Below, piece by piece: positions 36,944 to 47,339 of a DNA stretch of 64,000 nt; positions within the stretch are counted from its first letter, which is position 1, and every line of letters starts with the position of its first letter. The notes beneath the pieces were generated by a model. The model worked only from the letters and a program-made list of their open reading frames with translations, ran no database searches and was not told where the DNA came from. The stretch lies in contig NADL03000602.1 in assembly GCA_002205965.3 (NCBI GenBank), positions 2,542,001 through 2,606,000 on the forward strand, read 5' to 3'. Source of the stretch: Kappaphycus alvarezii. Its lineage: Eukaryota; Rhodophyta; Florideophyceae; Gigartinales; Solieriaceae. The position numbers and the translations under genes were made by a program.

Positions 36944-36948
36944 TGCTA

Positions 36949-37330
36949 AACAGTCACAAAACAAGGGCTTAATCGATGCCTACTCCAGCAAAGGGGACGG
37001 TAGAAAATTCCTTCCTTCAACTCTCGGTAAGTCGAGAAAGAAACCGGTTGAAAAACTCCTGGTGTAAGCGATGAGCATACAGAAAGCGACGAAGACAGCG
37101 ACAGATTCTCGAAGAACCTTTCGCTCGCTGTGATAAAGACAGCACTGATTGGGTGCGGTACGATACGCTGAGAATTGCTGAGCCTGATCGAGAAGGACCG
37201 CCTTCCTTACACGCTTTTCCCAGATCGAGCCAACGTGCAGTCGGGGTTAGGGATGACAATCGTTCCAGAGCAGCAAAACCCAAAATCGACACCACGAGGG
37301 CTCCGAAGCGAGGACGAGCGATCCATGAGA
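36949..37330 (+). repeat. R1 repeat, right part displaced by the chromovirus
   Basis: It continues the R1 alignment directly after the TGCTA duplication. 36949-37330 parallels 22554-22960, including the plus-strand frame with YSSKGDGRKF, RKKPVEKLLV and QKATKTATDSR. It is more GC-rich than the 22.5-kb copy. Confidence 0.7.
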
Positions 37331-37479
37331 CTCGCTTGGCCTTGATGACTCGGCGCCCGAGGCCAGCATGACCCGGTTGCCGGGTGATATGAAACAATTA
37401 TTGAAAGAGACCAGTCGTAAAGGTTGAAAGAGCTGTACTAAAGACAGGGGATGTTTATGCTACTGTTCTTCATCAACAA

Positions 37480-38673
37480 CGCGGTGCGTCAACGTGCTTC
37501 CCAACCGGCATTTCGACCAATCAATGGCTGACCTTACTTCCCCCATGTAACCAGGTCATTTGCCATATCTGCCCTTGGGTTGCTGGTGTTGAGAGATCCA
37601 GACATGTAAACTTCTCGCCGACTCCTGTTGTGGGGTAAAAGCGACCAATCGAAGTCGATGTCATCACGTACCTTAAGACAAGCCTCGCGGTCATTTATGG
37701 GCTTTCCCGTGCTAAACAATGTTTTTTCTGTGCACCATGTCGGGGCCTTACGTCACACAAATCGGTGCGAATGCTTTCCCTGTCTGGATGCAATATTACT
37801 GTCAAGTACTACACAGCGCTCCAAACACCCTGTGCCCCAAGATCAAGTGCCCGGAAGCACTCGAAATCCTCGGGCGACCACCTCATGCATTGCTTACACG
37901 GACGAGAGATGATTGACCGCCACGGCCGCCACGACAGCCAATAGGCAATTCTCACGTCGAACCTGGCAAACGCCGCTCGGTACCCGGTTTTGGAGCCCCG
38001 CCCCAACGTCCATCATGGTACGAGGCCTGGAACTAAATCTTTGGGGGGGGACGTGGAGGAGCGGACTTCTTTGACGTCCCATTCGTGAACCCACGTTCCG
38101 GGAAAGTGGGTTCACGAATGGGACGCACGGATCCGGCGCCTCAGCCCCTGTAGACTTCTTTGAACTCCACGAGAGCATCCAATTTGAGAAGGTATCATGA
38201 GTTTATAACCACAAATACGAAGTCCCGATTCGTCCCAATGCCAATATCCATTCCTGGAAATGCGGCACCGCGACAAATAAGGTTCTTACAGAAATGACAA
38301 AATACCGACTCACATCCCTGATCAATACAGTACCTAAATCCCGCCCCTCTGTCTACACATTACTGCTGCACATCCACACATGTACTCGAGCAACTCCACA
38401 TTTTGCAGAGTACAGTCACGGTATCTCTGGCGCTGCCGCAAGACTCGCGAAAAGCAAGAGACATCGTTACTATGCCGATTACCGTGACCCTCGCGATATT
38501 CTCCTCCCCCTAGTCGGGATTGATATCTACGGCGCCTTTGGCGACGAGGACTAGCGCTTCTTTCGACGCCTCGCCACCTCCGCTGCCTCCCGTCGTGTTT
38601 CCTTCCCGCAGCAGGAGCTTCGCGATATTTTTTCCCGCTTTGTGATTAGCTTCCAGATGGTGCGAGCGCAATG
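37480..38673 (+). pseudogene. LINE fragment, second subfamily: zinc-knuckle and tail
   Basis: Plus-strand pieces in several frames follow the LINE C-terminal order. Near 37840-37915 is a zinc knuckle: CPKIKCPEALEILG, then a frame with MHCLHGREMIDRHGRHDSQ, equivalent to C..C...LD.LG.HA...C and RHNRLRD elsewhere. Near 38450-38673 is the tail: KRHRYYADYRDPRDILLPL, GIDIYGAFGD and QQELRDIFSRFVISFQMVRA, equivalent to PLAFDSLG...RR.YQRLSC.LW in the other copies. A perfect hairpin (38075-38125) lies between the two parts. The RT domain is missing (5' truncation), and at least four frame changes mean it is dead. Confidence 0.7.
38075..38125. repeat. Perfect hairpin, 20-bp arms, 11-base loop
   Basis: The left arm CGTCCCATTCGTGAACCCAC (38075-38094) and right arm GTGGGTTCACGAATGGGACG (38106-38125) are exactly complementary, with loop GTTCCGGGAAA. 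It lies within the decayed LINE C-terminal region at a place with no comparable structure in the other LINE copies. Confidence 0.97.
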
Positions 38674-38757
38674 AGTTGCTACCAATATTTTCGTTTTGTT
38701 TGTCCCCACCATCCTCCCTATCTTACAGACCTCCCCAAGTTTTGTTTTCGCTCTTCT

Positions 38758-38789
38758 CGGCGCCCGCGCTGAATTCGGCGCGGGCGCCG
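38758..38789. repeat. Perfect GC-rich hairpin, 12-bp arms, 8-base loop
   Basis: CGGCGCCCGCGC (38758-38769) pairs exactly with GCGCGGGCGCCG (38778-38789). It lies about 85 bases beyond the LINE stop, possibly in its 3' untranslated region, where LINE transcripts often carry structured recognition elements. Confidence 0.9.
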
Positions 38790-39181
38790 GATCTATGTCC
38801 GCTCGCATGCCCTGGGACGGAACAACCATGTCTCAAGATCTCTCGCTGCACCGTTGTTGCTGATGGTTATTTCGAGTGGATTGTCGTCCCGCGCCCCCAG
38901 CCCACGTGGGACGACCTGGGAAAGACGTGTAAGGACGGCTCTTCCACTCGAACAGGGGTTTCAAAGCTCGCTGTTTCCTATCGCTTTTCAACCAACTGTC
39001 TTTGTTACAGCCTCCGAAGGAACGTGGTCTGCACAGCCCTGTCCGTCCGTCGGCAAGTTCGCTCGTCCGGAGTTTTCTTTGTCTTGGTTGTCGTCGTCTG
39101 TAAGTTTTCATGCTTACACTAGAAGAGGAAGTTTAATGCGTTCAGTATCTACTGTGGACTGCGCACGTCCTAACTATACGG
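38790..39181. other. Interval with nothing recognised
   Basis: GC-rich sequence between two LINE 3' regions in opposite orientation. Overlapping frames occur on both strands without a motif. Confidence 0.4.
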
Positions 39182-40076
39182 TTAAGATCTAACCGGATGT
39201 ACTTCGTCGTCCGTGCGCATCGGTGCTCGGGACAGGATAGCTTCGGCGATGGAGGACCACAGGGTGCAACTCAGTCGCTGGTAGATACGGCGGCGGACAA
39301 TGCCAACTGTCGAGTGACACTTGGACGCGATCCGCGGAACTAACTCCTCGATAAATGCAATAGTTCCAGGGGAAGGGGCACCTAGGGAATCAAACGCCAG
39401 AGGTCGAAACGTGAAGTTCGGCGTGTAAGGCGGAAAAGATGGGCCAGTCGATGGAGCGGGGAGTCGTCGGGCGATGTTGCGTTCCAGGGTTGTAACCTTG
39501 TCGCGGGCCGCCAGTTCAGCAGCGCCTCCGGCAACCTGGGTCGCCTTGGTGCGAACTGCGGCCTTGAACGGTGAAACGACGGTGATGTCACAGGCAATGG
39601 GGCGCAACGTTGTGCCTTCCGGGGTTGGTGGTGGTTGTACAAGGATATCGGCGGGGCGGAGCTCAGTGCCCGGGACGAGGAACGGAACCTCTTGCCGAGT
39701 ATCCAGACCCGCGGCGCGGGTAACGTGCGTCGCAATCGCATTACATAGCGAGTTGTGGCGGTGACGACGGCCGAAACCAGGGCAGCAGAGGTCGGCGGCG
39801 TGATCCCCGAGGGTGTCCAAGGGGTGGTCACAGTGGTGGCAGTTGAGGGCCATGGAGTCATCATACACTGGCAGTCCGAGGTGACGGCGGAGCATGGTCT
39901 GCCAGTGTGTAGTGTGGACCTTCGTAGCTGCCGTGGGATGAGCGAAGAGAAACGCCGCAGCGGGGCTGCGGCGGAACGCTAGGCCACGGATGCGATGTCG
40001 AATGTCGGCGTCGCTGTGAGCGGTCGGGTTTGGGGCATTCTCCCAGGAGTCGTCGTGCCAATGTACAGTTTTTCAA
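39182..40076 (-). pseudogene. 5'-truncated LINE: nuclease-like C-terminal region
   Basis: A 237-codon minus-strand frame (39895-39182) covers the best-kept LINE tail. It reads LRRHLGLPVYDDS, zinc knuckle CHHCDHPLDTLGDHAADLC, GFGRRHRHNSLCN, nuclease-like core EVPFLVPGTELRPADILVQP with ACDITVVSPFKA (acidic residues spaced as in PD-(D/E)XK folds), TFRPLAFDSLGAPS, and RRRIYQRLSCTLWSSIAEAI at the end. Upstream to 40076 another frame gives RIRGLAFRRSPAAAFLF, showing a frame change near 39900. Homology ends there, so it is a typical 5'-truncated insertion. The domain probably cuts target DNA, as the restriction-like nuclease does in R2-type LINEs; that is inference. Confidence 0.82.
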
Positions 40077-41102
40077 GCTGTCTGGATCCCGTATTTAGAT
40101 GGTGGAATTTTCTTCTAGTCCTCCCTTTTGTCCTTGTTGGAGTGGGTGATGGTTCAGCCGTCGCCTGGAGAGGTTAGGTCTTCTAGTGTAACCACTATAC
40201 CTGTACGGTTCAGGTTTTTGAACACATTAAAAGATTCCTTTCTTCTTTTTCTTCCAGTCGCCTGCTGTACCTGCGGTGCTCATTAATTAGTCTCCGCTTG
40301 CTTTCGTGCTATGCGGATACAGTCAATTATCGGGCTTCGCTAGACTGGTCTGTGCTCAATTACAGTATTAGTACCGCCCAGTCGGATTTCGCTTTACAGT
40401 AAGGGTTAGGCTTACACTATTTGCCTACAAGAAGAGCTAGGGCGATCCCAGTATAGTAACAGCACTCCGAGCACTGGACTAGCCATTGGAAGGGAAGGTA
40501 AAGGTCTACCAACATGTCTCCGTTGATGGAGGTGCGAAACATTTGAAGCTGCGAACTGTGGACGACTAGCTAAGAAGTGCAAGCTGTGGGCCCTTCCAGA
40601 ATTTCCCTGTTGCGGGGAACTGCACACCGGATAGTGCAACGCAGAGCTCGGAATCTTTCTCCTTTTCTACCAGCAATGTTTATCTCTTAATGAACAAAGC
40701 AAATGCCGCTTATTTGTGTTTGCAACTTGCAACTTTAGAATTCTGATGACGTTGCTCTCCAAGTTCTGTCCCCAGTTCAGTTACAACCATGTGTATTCGT
40801 TGGTTGGACGAGTTTCGATTTTCCGCAAGCTGTAGCTGCAAGGTAACGTGGGCTGCCTGTCTATTTGAGTCAGCCCGATCCCCGCTGGATGTTACAGATG
40901 AAAATTTCCTCTTGCTCTCGCAGGATTGCACCAGCCTTGCTGCCAAATAACGTCTCCTCTTCAGAGAGCATCTTCAGCTGTCCTACGAGCGCAGTTGAGG
41001 ATTAGTGCAAACTTTCTTACCCAGAGAACCAACATACAATTCAAGCCCGCAAATTTAACGCCGCAAATTTAACGCATCTTTGCACTTTATAGTCCTCAAC
41101 GT
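40077..41102. other. Interval with nothing recognised
   Basis: About 1 kb without family signatures; frames up to 78 codons only. It could contain the 3' flank of the adjacent Gly/Arg-rich pseudogene. Confidence 0.4.
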
Positions 41103-43290
41103 CTAAACATCACCAGGGTACGTAGGTCGCCCTCGCACTCCATCCGTTACTTTTGCGATCCAAAGTCTCGAAACAATAGCCCCCATAATCATTACCAAGT
41201 CAATACCTCCTTGCAAAAACATCTGGTAGCAGGCCTCGCCCGCGCCTCCTCCTCCCACCGAGTAATAACTAATGCTAGCAAGCAACCCATCCTGCCCTTC
41301 AAAGTTCTCACGCATGAAATCGCTGCTCCTCACCAACCAAAACTCTCCCCCCTTTCCGCCAAAATATTCCATAATACGTTCACCATCCTCCCCAAATCCT
41401 CCCCTAATCCAATCCCACGGGCCCCTGAGGCCACCCCTTGGCCATTTGCACTCCTACCCATAACAGATGCAGTCAGCATGTCTGAATAAGGGTTATTCAA
41501 GAATGGAGAGTTGAAATAACGCAGTCTCTGAAAGTAGTCGGGATCAATCCTTCCATCACTCGTGAACTGCCTCCGCCCATTGGTGTAATTTCCAAAGTTC
41601 ATTGCTGAAATCTGTTGCCCTTGACGCCAGAGGCGCTCTTCCATGCGCTCGTCTGGCGCCCCAGATCTCATCCTCATTTCAGAGCCCGAATCGCGTTGCT
41701 CTGGATATCCTCTCCGCATCCCGTGCCAGTGTCATCCCGATACTCCCTCTCCCCCAACCCACCCGTGCCTAACCCATCAGATCCTTCATCTCCAAGACCA
41801 TAATTCGTCCTACCCTGACTCAAACTCCTGGTCCGGTTCAAGTAACGCGGCGTCGCGCTTCGTCGTCCTCGACTGATGCTCCTCTCTCGTCCGAATCTCC
41901 GATCCCTACTCAAACTCCCCTCTCGTAATCTTCCCATACTCCGACTGCGGCTTCTATCTCTCCCCCTCCATCGGCTCCCCATTCCGTAGCCATCCATCCC
42001 ATAACTCTCCATCCCATTCCCATTCATCCCATACTCGTTCATTCCAAACCCACCGAACCCGTTCATTCCATATCCATTCATTCCATATCCAGTCATCCAT
42101 ACCCATCCATTCCATACCCATCCATCCCGTATCCACCCATCGCGTATCCATCCATCCCATACTCATCCATCCCATATCCCTCCATCCCATATCCCTCCAA
42201 TCCATATCCATTTACCCCATATCCATTAATTCCATATCCCTTATCCCATGCCCTTCCATCCCATAAGCCCCCGGTCCGTAACCTCTCCTCCCACGCCTAC
42301 CCGCCCGTAATCCTCCACTACCATGGCTTCTATATCCATTTCTCCCGAATCCACCAAGATCATCAGCCCACATCGTTCCGCGCCCCCCTCTGCCATGGCC
42401 AAACATTCCTCGGCCCGCACCCGAACATCCATCCAGTCTTCTGAACCAACGAAACTACCCCCCCCTCCCAAACTCACGCTTCTTCCCCCGGATAAACTTC
42501 GACTTCTTCCCCTTGACCTGCTGCGGCTTCTTCCCCTTGATCTGCTACGGCTTCTTACCCGTGACCTGCTACGACCTCTTCCTGTCCTTCCACTGAGAGC
42601 TAGGGCCTTCTGGCTTCTCACTGAGCCTAGCGTCGACAACCATTCCACCGTTCAAGTCATCCAGCCGAATCTCATCCCACCGTCCCTCTCCTCCGGTATA
42701 CCCTCTTGTTGCCACCATAACAACCTCACCACTTGCGTCCTTAACTTCACGTCCTCCCCTAGTTCACCGTGGGCACTCAGAAGGACCCTCCCTGAACCTT
42801 CCTCACAAATCGACAACCATGGAAGCCCTCTATTCGTGCCATCTCGGTCGGCGGGAAGACCACTGCCGGTGGCCATCCTTTGCTTCACAATCAATATCCT
42901 TCCCTCCCGAAATACATAATCACCATCCCTACCATCACCCCTTCCAAAGTAAGGAGCGCCCCTACCCCTCGGCGATGCTTCCCGTCTATTGAAGTCGAGA
43001 TCTGCAGCCCTCCACTGAGGAGTTCCAACACGTTCGATGCCAGAAAAGGGGAGCCACCGGATAGACTATCAGGTGGTGATTGGGTGGGGAACGATAGGCA
43101 ACAGAATAAGAAGCATCGGAATAGGCGCCTGGACGAAGGCGGAGCGGGCTGTAGTGACGACGGCGACTATGCTGATTTTGTCGCCGGCGTTGACGAGTGT
43201 GGGAGCGGTGAGGTGGCATGGTGTTTCAAAGGTGGCAGAATTTTGGTGGAGGCCACGGACGGAGGAGAGCGTTGGGGAGGGCATGGGAGG
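41103..43290 (-). pseudogene. Broken gene encoding GYGMD and RS repeats, possible host gene
   Basis: The minus strand reads as one protein-like series over several frames. From the N-terminal side: VGTPQWRAADLDFNRR and RGAPYFGRGDGRDGDYVF (about 43020-42900); GLPWLSICEEGSGRVLLSAH (about 42830-42760); then in another frame DASGEVVMVATRGYTGGEGR, WDEIRLDDLNGGMVVDARLS (about 42740-42620); an Arg-Ser run (about 42590-42470); about twenty GYGM[DNE] pentapeptides (about 42290-41960) over a minisatellite; a second RS-rich part; NFGNYTNGRRQFTSDGRIDP, YFQRLRYFNSPF (about 41620-41500); and a hydrophobic end with GGIDLVMIMGAIVSRLW (about 41190). At least four frame changes occur, two inside the GYGM array, so it is a pseudogene unless introns or base errors intervene. 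WDEIRLDDLNGG faintly resembles CVNH lectin domains; I do not rely on it. Confidence 0.5.
41985..42255. repeat. Minisatellite with ~15-bp unit (CATCCCATATCCATC type)
   Basis: Tandem, imperfect copies of a 15-base unit built on CCATCCCATATCC run across this stretch. On the minus strand the unit encodes GYGMD/GYGME/GYGMN. The codon-sized unit shows it expanded while coding, and single-base slips later threw the array out of frame. Confidence 0.85.
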
Positions 43291-43329
43291 TTGAAAGCGG
43301 CGAGGGTGAGACGGAAATGATCTAAAGGG

Positions 43330-43884
43330 CTCTAGAGTGGTGGAGTGATGATGGGGATTCTGCTGTTGACGGAGTTTGGAGGGCCCGGCGAGAATGAAAA
43401 GGGACTGCAGGAATTGTTATCTGTGGTTGGTGGATGCGAGATTGGCAACCATGGCGAGTTGCCAGGTTTCAAAAGTTATTCCTGTGCAGGATTATGGCAG
43501 AGGGGAAAGTCGGCGGGAACACGGCATTAAAAGGTGCAGCGAGTGGGTGATGTTGATGTTATTGAAGTATGAGTGGCGGGGGGCATGAAGACCTGCTGAC
43601 AAGATGCAGAAATTTGATTTGGCGGATGGTTCTTATGCTGCAACAGTAGAGCGTGGAATGGCCATTTTCCATAATTTCGGATTGTTTTTTTTTGTAAAGC
43701 AGATAATAATCCAGCTGCTCAACACAGCTCAACTGCGCTATTGGACTGAGCTTTTGATTTGAAAGATGGAAATATTTTGCTGTACAGTTTAGTCACATAT
43801 GCGTTAATTTCAATAATCATCTGCTCTAGACTTGCTTTGCATAAAGTGCAGTCCATGTGGAGCGTTAACCATTTTACCCAATTA
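43330..43884. other. Interval with nothing recognised
   Basis: Upstream flank of the GYGMD pseudogene. Only short frames are present, with no repeat partner noticed. Confidence 0.35.
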
Positions 43885-43929
43885 AATTGGCACTGGCAGC
43901 TCCAAATATTGGGGCTGCCAGTGCCAATT
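43885..43929. repeat. Perfect hairpin, 16-bp arms, 13-base loop
   Basis: AATTGGCACTGGCAGC (43885-43900) is exactly complementary, inverted, to GCTGCCAGTGCCAATT (43914-43929). The loop is TCCAAATATTGGG. It is in non-coding sequence. The stem length and small loop are compatible with a structured RNA or with foldback created by template switching. Confidence 0.95.
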
Positions 43930-44371
43930 CCACTTTACTGCGAAATGTAGTACATTGGTGTGCTTGAAACATCTTGTGTATCAATTTTTTTACAAAAATT
44001 ATTTATGAATAAAAAAGATTACATAACATACTTAAAAAGAGTGTCGTGTTGGATGCGCCAGTGAACATTTCACTGCTGCCAGACTAGCCGTTGATGTCAA
44101 CACCAGCAAAGCTCTTTACGCAGCCACGTTTTTGAGTGTAATGAAGTAAACTGCCAATTTTTGCTCTGTACATTTTCATGGAGGAAATGCATCCCACGTT
44201 GAACACCAGTGAATTCGAAATGCCGAGGAAACATAGATCTACGGAGCGCTTGGTGCAAACAGGAGCTTTAGGATGAGGTGTGCAGAGAAGTGCCGTTGCG
44301 ATTTCAGCCCCGAATGTTATCTTGGTGAAAAAAGCTGCTGCAGAGCTGAATAAGCAAGCCAGCAAGCCCGT
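43930..44371. other. Interval between two hairpins
   Basis: No repeat or motif recognised. A minus-strand frame of 123 codons (44455-44084) overlaps this part but also runs across the hairpin at 44372, and shows no domain. Confidence 0.3.
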
Positions 44372-44415
44372 TTTACTATCCTTCGCTGCAAAGCGACGCT
44401 GCGAAGGATAGTAAA
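44372..44415. repeat. Perfect hairpin, 15-bp arms, 14-base loop
   Basis: TTTACTATCCTTCGC (44372-44386) pairs exactly with GCGAAGGATAGTAAA (44401-44415). It is about 450 bases from the previous hairpin and unrelated to it in sequence. Confidence 0.95.
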
Positions 44416-46203
44416 CATCAAAGCACGTAGTCCGAGAGTGTCGAGACTGATACAAATACAGTACTGTACTCTGAGAGAATGCAACTGTATGTACTCTCCT
44501 GGACCCAAGGGGACAAAGGGTAAACTGCCGCCGTCATGTCTAACGCAGCTTGCCTGCTCGCTGGCATTGAGCCGGCCCTGTAAGGAATGCTATTTAGTGT
44601 TCTCCAGTAACGACTTTCCCGCACAACGCACTCCCAGCGCGGTGGATACAACCGACGACATCTTCCATACATTAAAATAACCCAAAAATTTCCCCCTATA
44701 GAGAATATGCTGATACAGCACTAAACTTCTGTTATTCCTCTGAAACGCCTGTTCATGAATCTCACGTAGAAATATGCCATCTTAATGCGCGCAGTATGTG
44801 GGGTCTGTTCAGAGAGCGAGTCCATACACCAATACAAAGTAGCACTGGACAATAGCAGACAATAATAGACACGTTTACATGAAGGGATCCACATCGCAAA
44901 ATTGCAACTTGCGTAACTAGACGGGCAATAATGGCGTGACTCCATTCGTCAGTTGTCAATCGCAGCTCTCGCCGTGAATCTTTGCACTGTCGACAGCAAC
45001 ACCAGACATACTTTAATCTATGGGAAAGGGTCAAAATACGATATGGTGTACTACACATCTCACATCAATTTCTTAACCAAAACCTTCCTCAGGAAACCTG
45101 CTTCGTTCTCTCCTTTCCCCTCCATTAGCCGCCCCACTGCAATAATGCTATCATGATGTACTGTGCACCCCATCAACTGTCCAAGAGTTCACTTTATTGG
45201 ATGTATTGTACCCTCGACCTCTGCCTGTCAACTGCGACTGCCCCATACCGTTCCTCACTTTATGAACAATTTTATTACAGTACAATGTCCCTCAAGTCAG
45301 CCAGATAACTCAAACGTTCGAAAATCCTATCATCAAAATATTGGCAGGGTCATTTTGATTTGTGTCAAAAAAACTGTAACGGACGGTTATACTCTACTGG
45401 GTAGTAAAAGTTAATCCTGTTGCGCGATAGACTCCTTTTCTCTCAGTCTTGTGTATATACTGAACAAGTCTGCAGTACGGTACATAGCAGAAGATTCAGA
45501 AGTGAGTCAGGCTTGTTTCACCATATCATATAATGGAGCTCCTGTACAAGAACTGAAGAAAATTGAGTAAAAAACCCCCGATACAAGTTGAATGTGCCCC
45601 CTTGATCCCCCATCTGTCATCTACTGGAATCCAGCAACTAAAGTACTGTATATTCAATTAGGCCTTGCAACTCTGCCATATAATCCCGCGTATTTTGTTT
45701 CCAAAGGCCAGTTCTGCTACAGGAGTTAGCGAGCGAGAGATGATAATAGCTCATTACTTATCTAGAGGAAGCACCAACATTCCGGCGTAATCGTTCAGCA
45801 GCTTAGCGAATGAGCCGGAAATTCGGTGCGCTCTTGCGATACGTCAGCCACCAATCCCATTTACCACGTTCGAAAAATGCGTAACCCCAAAGTTTAGCAG
45901 TGCCCAGTCCCCTCCCCAAAGGAGTTCGCCACATTTGATGATAAGAGCCACAATTAAAATATGCTCTCGTTCAACCCTACGTACTTCTGTAAACCTCACT
46001 TTGCGATGATCTACAATATCATTACTCACAGTTTATTCACTACCTAGTATTGCTGTCATTAGTATCATATTTCTTCTCCCAAGCATATTTGGGACTGGAC
46101 GCCCGACCCGCCTACATCCTCGTCCACCCGACTACATCTGCGGACAACCCTACCCCCCTCTCCCAGTAGCGTATGACGTCACGGTCTTCTCGCCTTTCCG
46201 ATA
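44416..46203. other. Interval with nothing recognised
   Basis: About 1.8 kb with frames under 100 codons on both strands and no family motif. Confidence 0.4.
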
Positions 46204-46443
46204 GTGCTTCCTTTCCAAGGGAGCCCGGGAAGCGCGCGCTGCCGCAAATGCTGCGGAACGACGGAACCTGAGGGACTTTGCGGCCCAATCGCCGCCATTT
46301 CTGGCCAAGCTCTACCTGGACGCTCAAAACTCGGATGGCATTTTGCGCCGTTAACCTTTGACTCCCTGGGATGCCCGTCTACGACCACATCTAAGGTGAT
46401 CGACAATTACGGCTATCATCGCGGCCCGTATCGGAAGCTCTAA
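46204..46443 (+). pseudogene. Possible LINE C-terminal scrap
   Basis: A plus-strand frame contains APLTFDSLGCPS, close to RPLAFDSLGAPS and SLAFDSLGSPS of the LINE copies at 39.4 and 47.5 kb, near the end of an open frame as in those copies. Little else around it matches, so this is a weak call resting on one ten-residue motif. Confidence 0.35.
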
Positions 46444-47339
46444 GGAGAGGGTGTCATTTCGGCTTTATTAAAAGCTGAGCTATGCCATTTAGTCCACGTG
46501 TGCAGCTTCAGTGATCGGTAGAAGTCCGCAAAATGCAGATGTTTGCCTCCCCCCCCCAGAGCTGGTTAATTTTAGGGACCCTGCACTCTGGACTTTCTGC
46601 AATTTTGTCGATAAAGCACGAATTTATTTTTTCTACTAAGACTATCAACTGAACAATGTTAACCAGTCTGCAGCATGGGACCATGGTAAATGCTGAAATC
46701 CGACCCAGCACATATATCGAACATCCGTTACCACCCCACAGTCTCAGGCAAGTGTCTCCCCACAATTTTCACACACGCACCCTTGAAAAAAATGATCATT
46801 CCCTGCTGGTCGCTACCCTCACATAAAGTATAAAAACTACCCACCAGTGCAAATGGAATGCTTCAATGGACAAACGCTGGTAACAAACATACCCCCCATT
46901 GCAAGACTTGCATCCGGAATTTGCGAAACCACTGGGTATGCCCAGCACTTTTTCTTTCGCTTAATGTACAGCAGGATATGGTATGCCGTGCTAGCCTGAC
47001 TGTGCGGGGTGCTGTTTGCAAAAGCGTTGCTGGTTTAGTCCGTGCCTCGACGTCCAGATGTAGCATCACAAAAAAGCAAGGCAGCTGTCGCACTCTTTCT
47101 CCCCTTACTGGATCGGCATACTCAGGACGATTGATAGCTTCCATCCGCTTTACTCTTTTTCTACTACTAATAACTGAATGCAATGAAATACCAAGTATTT
47201 CACGTGGAACCCACTCCGAAATGATCAAGCGTACTGTACACCTGGCAAGAATGATCACTTGTTAAAAAACTTTACTGCATTAACAATATCGGGGTCCAGT
47301 TCAGGAACCGACTACGTTGCTACCATCTACGTGCTAAAA
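46444..47339. other. Interval with overlapping frames of unknown status
   Basis: Two opposing frames of about 130 codons cover the same bases (46858-47265 plus, 47258-46863 minus). Neither has a recognisable domain, and both being open suggests chance. Confidence 0.35.

Larger units (their letters stand above)
31568..36948 (-). mobile_element. Gypsy chromovirus fossil with both LTRs and TSD
   Basis: An LTR retrotransposon on the minus strand is bounded by LTRs 31573-31899 and 36604-36943. The exact 5-bp target duplication TGCTA lies at 31568-31572 and 36944-36948. Order from its 5' side: gag (about 36490-35680), protease (about 35410-35100), RT (about 34700-34130), RNase H (about 33780-33410), integrase (about 33000-32240) and a chromodomain-like tail (about 32200-31960). 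It is structurally complete but broken, with roughly ten or more breaks. The LTRs differ by about a fifth by eye, so it is old. It sits inside an R1 repeat whose uninterrupted relative is at 22.5 kb. Confidence 0.93.

Noticed and set aside
38676-39122. 148-codon plus-strand ORF as a host gene
   Set aside because: It overlaps LINE 3' sequence and opposing frames, and has no recognisable domain.
42620-42830. CVNH (cyanovirin-like) lectin domain in the GYGMD pseudogene
   Set aside because: Only a short WDEIRLDDLNGG stretch resembles it, it needs a frame change to extend, and the Cys pattern of CVNH is not visible.
42323-42919. 198-codon plus-strand ORF rich in Pro/Leu/Arg
   Set aside because: It lies opposite the RS-rich part of the GYGMD pseudogene. 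Its Leu-Arg-Leu-Leu-Pro runs are the complement of that repeat, so it is a shadow.
46858-47265. 135-codon plus-strand ORF and 131-codon minus-strand ORF over the same bases
   Set aside because: No domain, opposing frames both open, and no repeat or homologue in the window; chance cannot be excluded.
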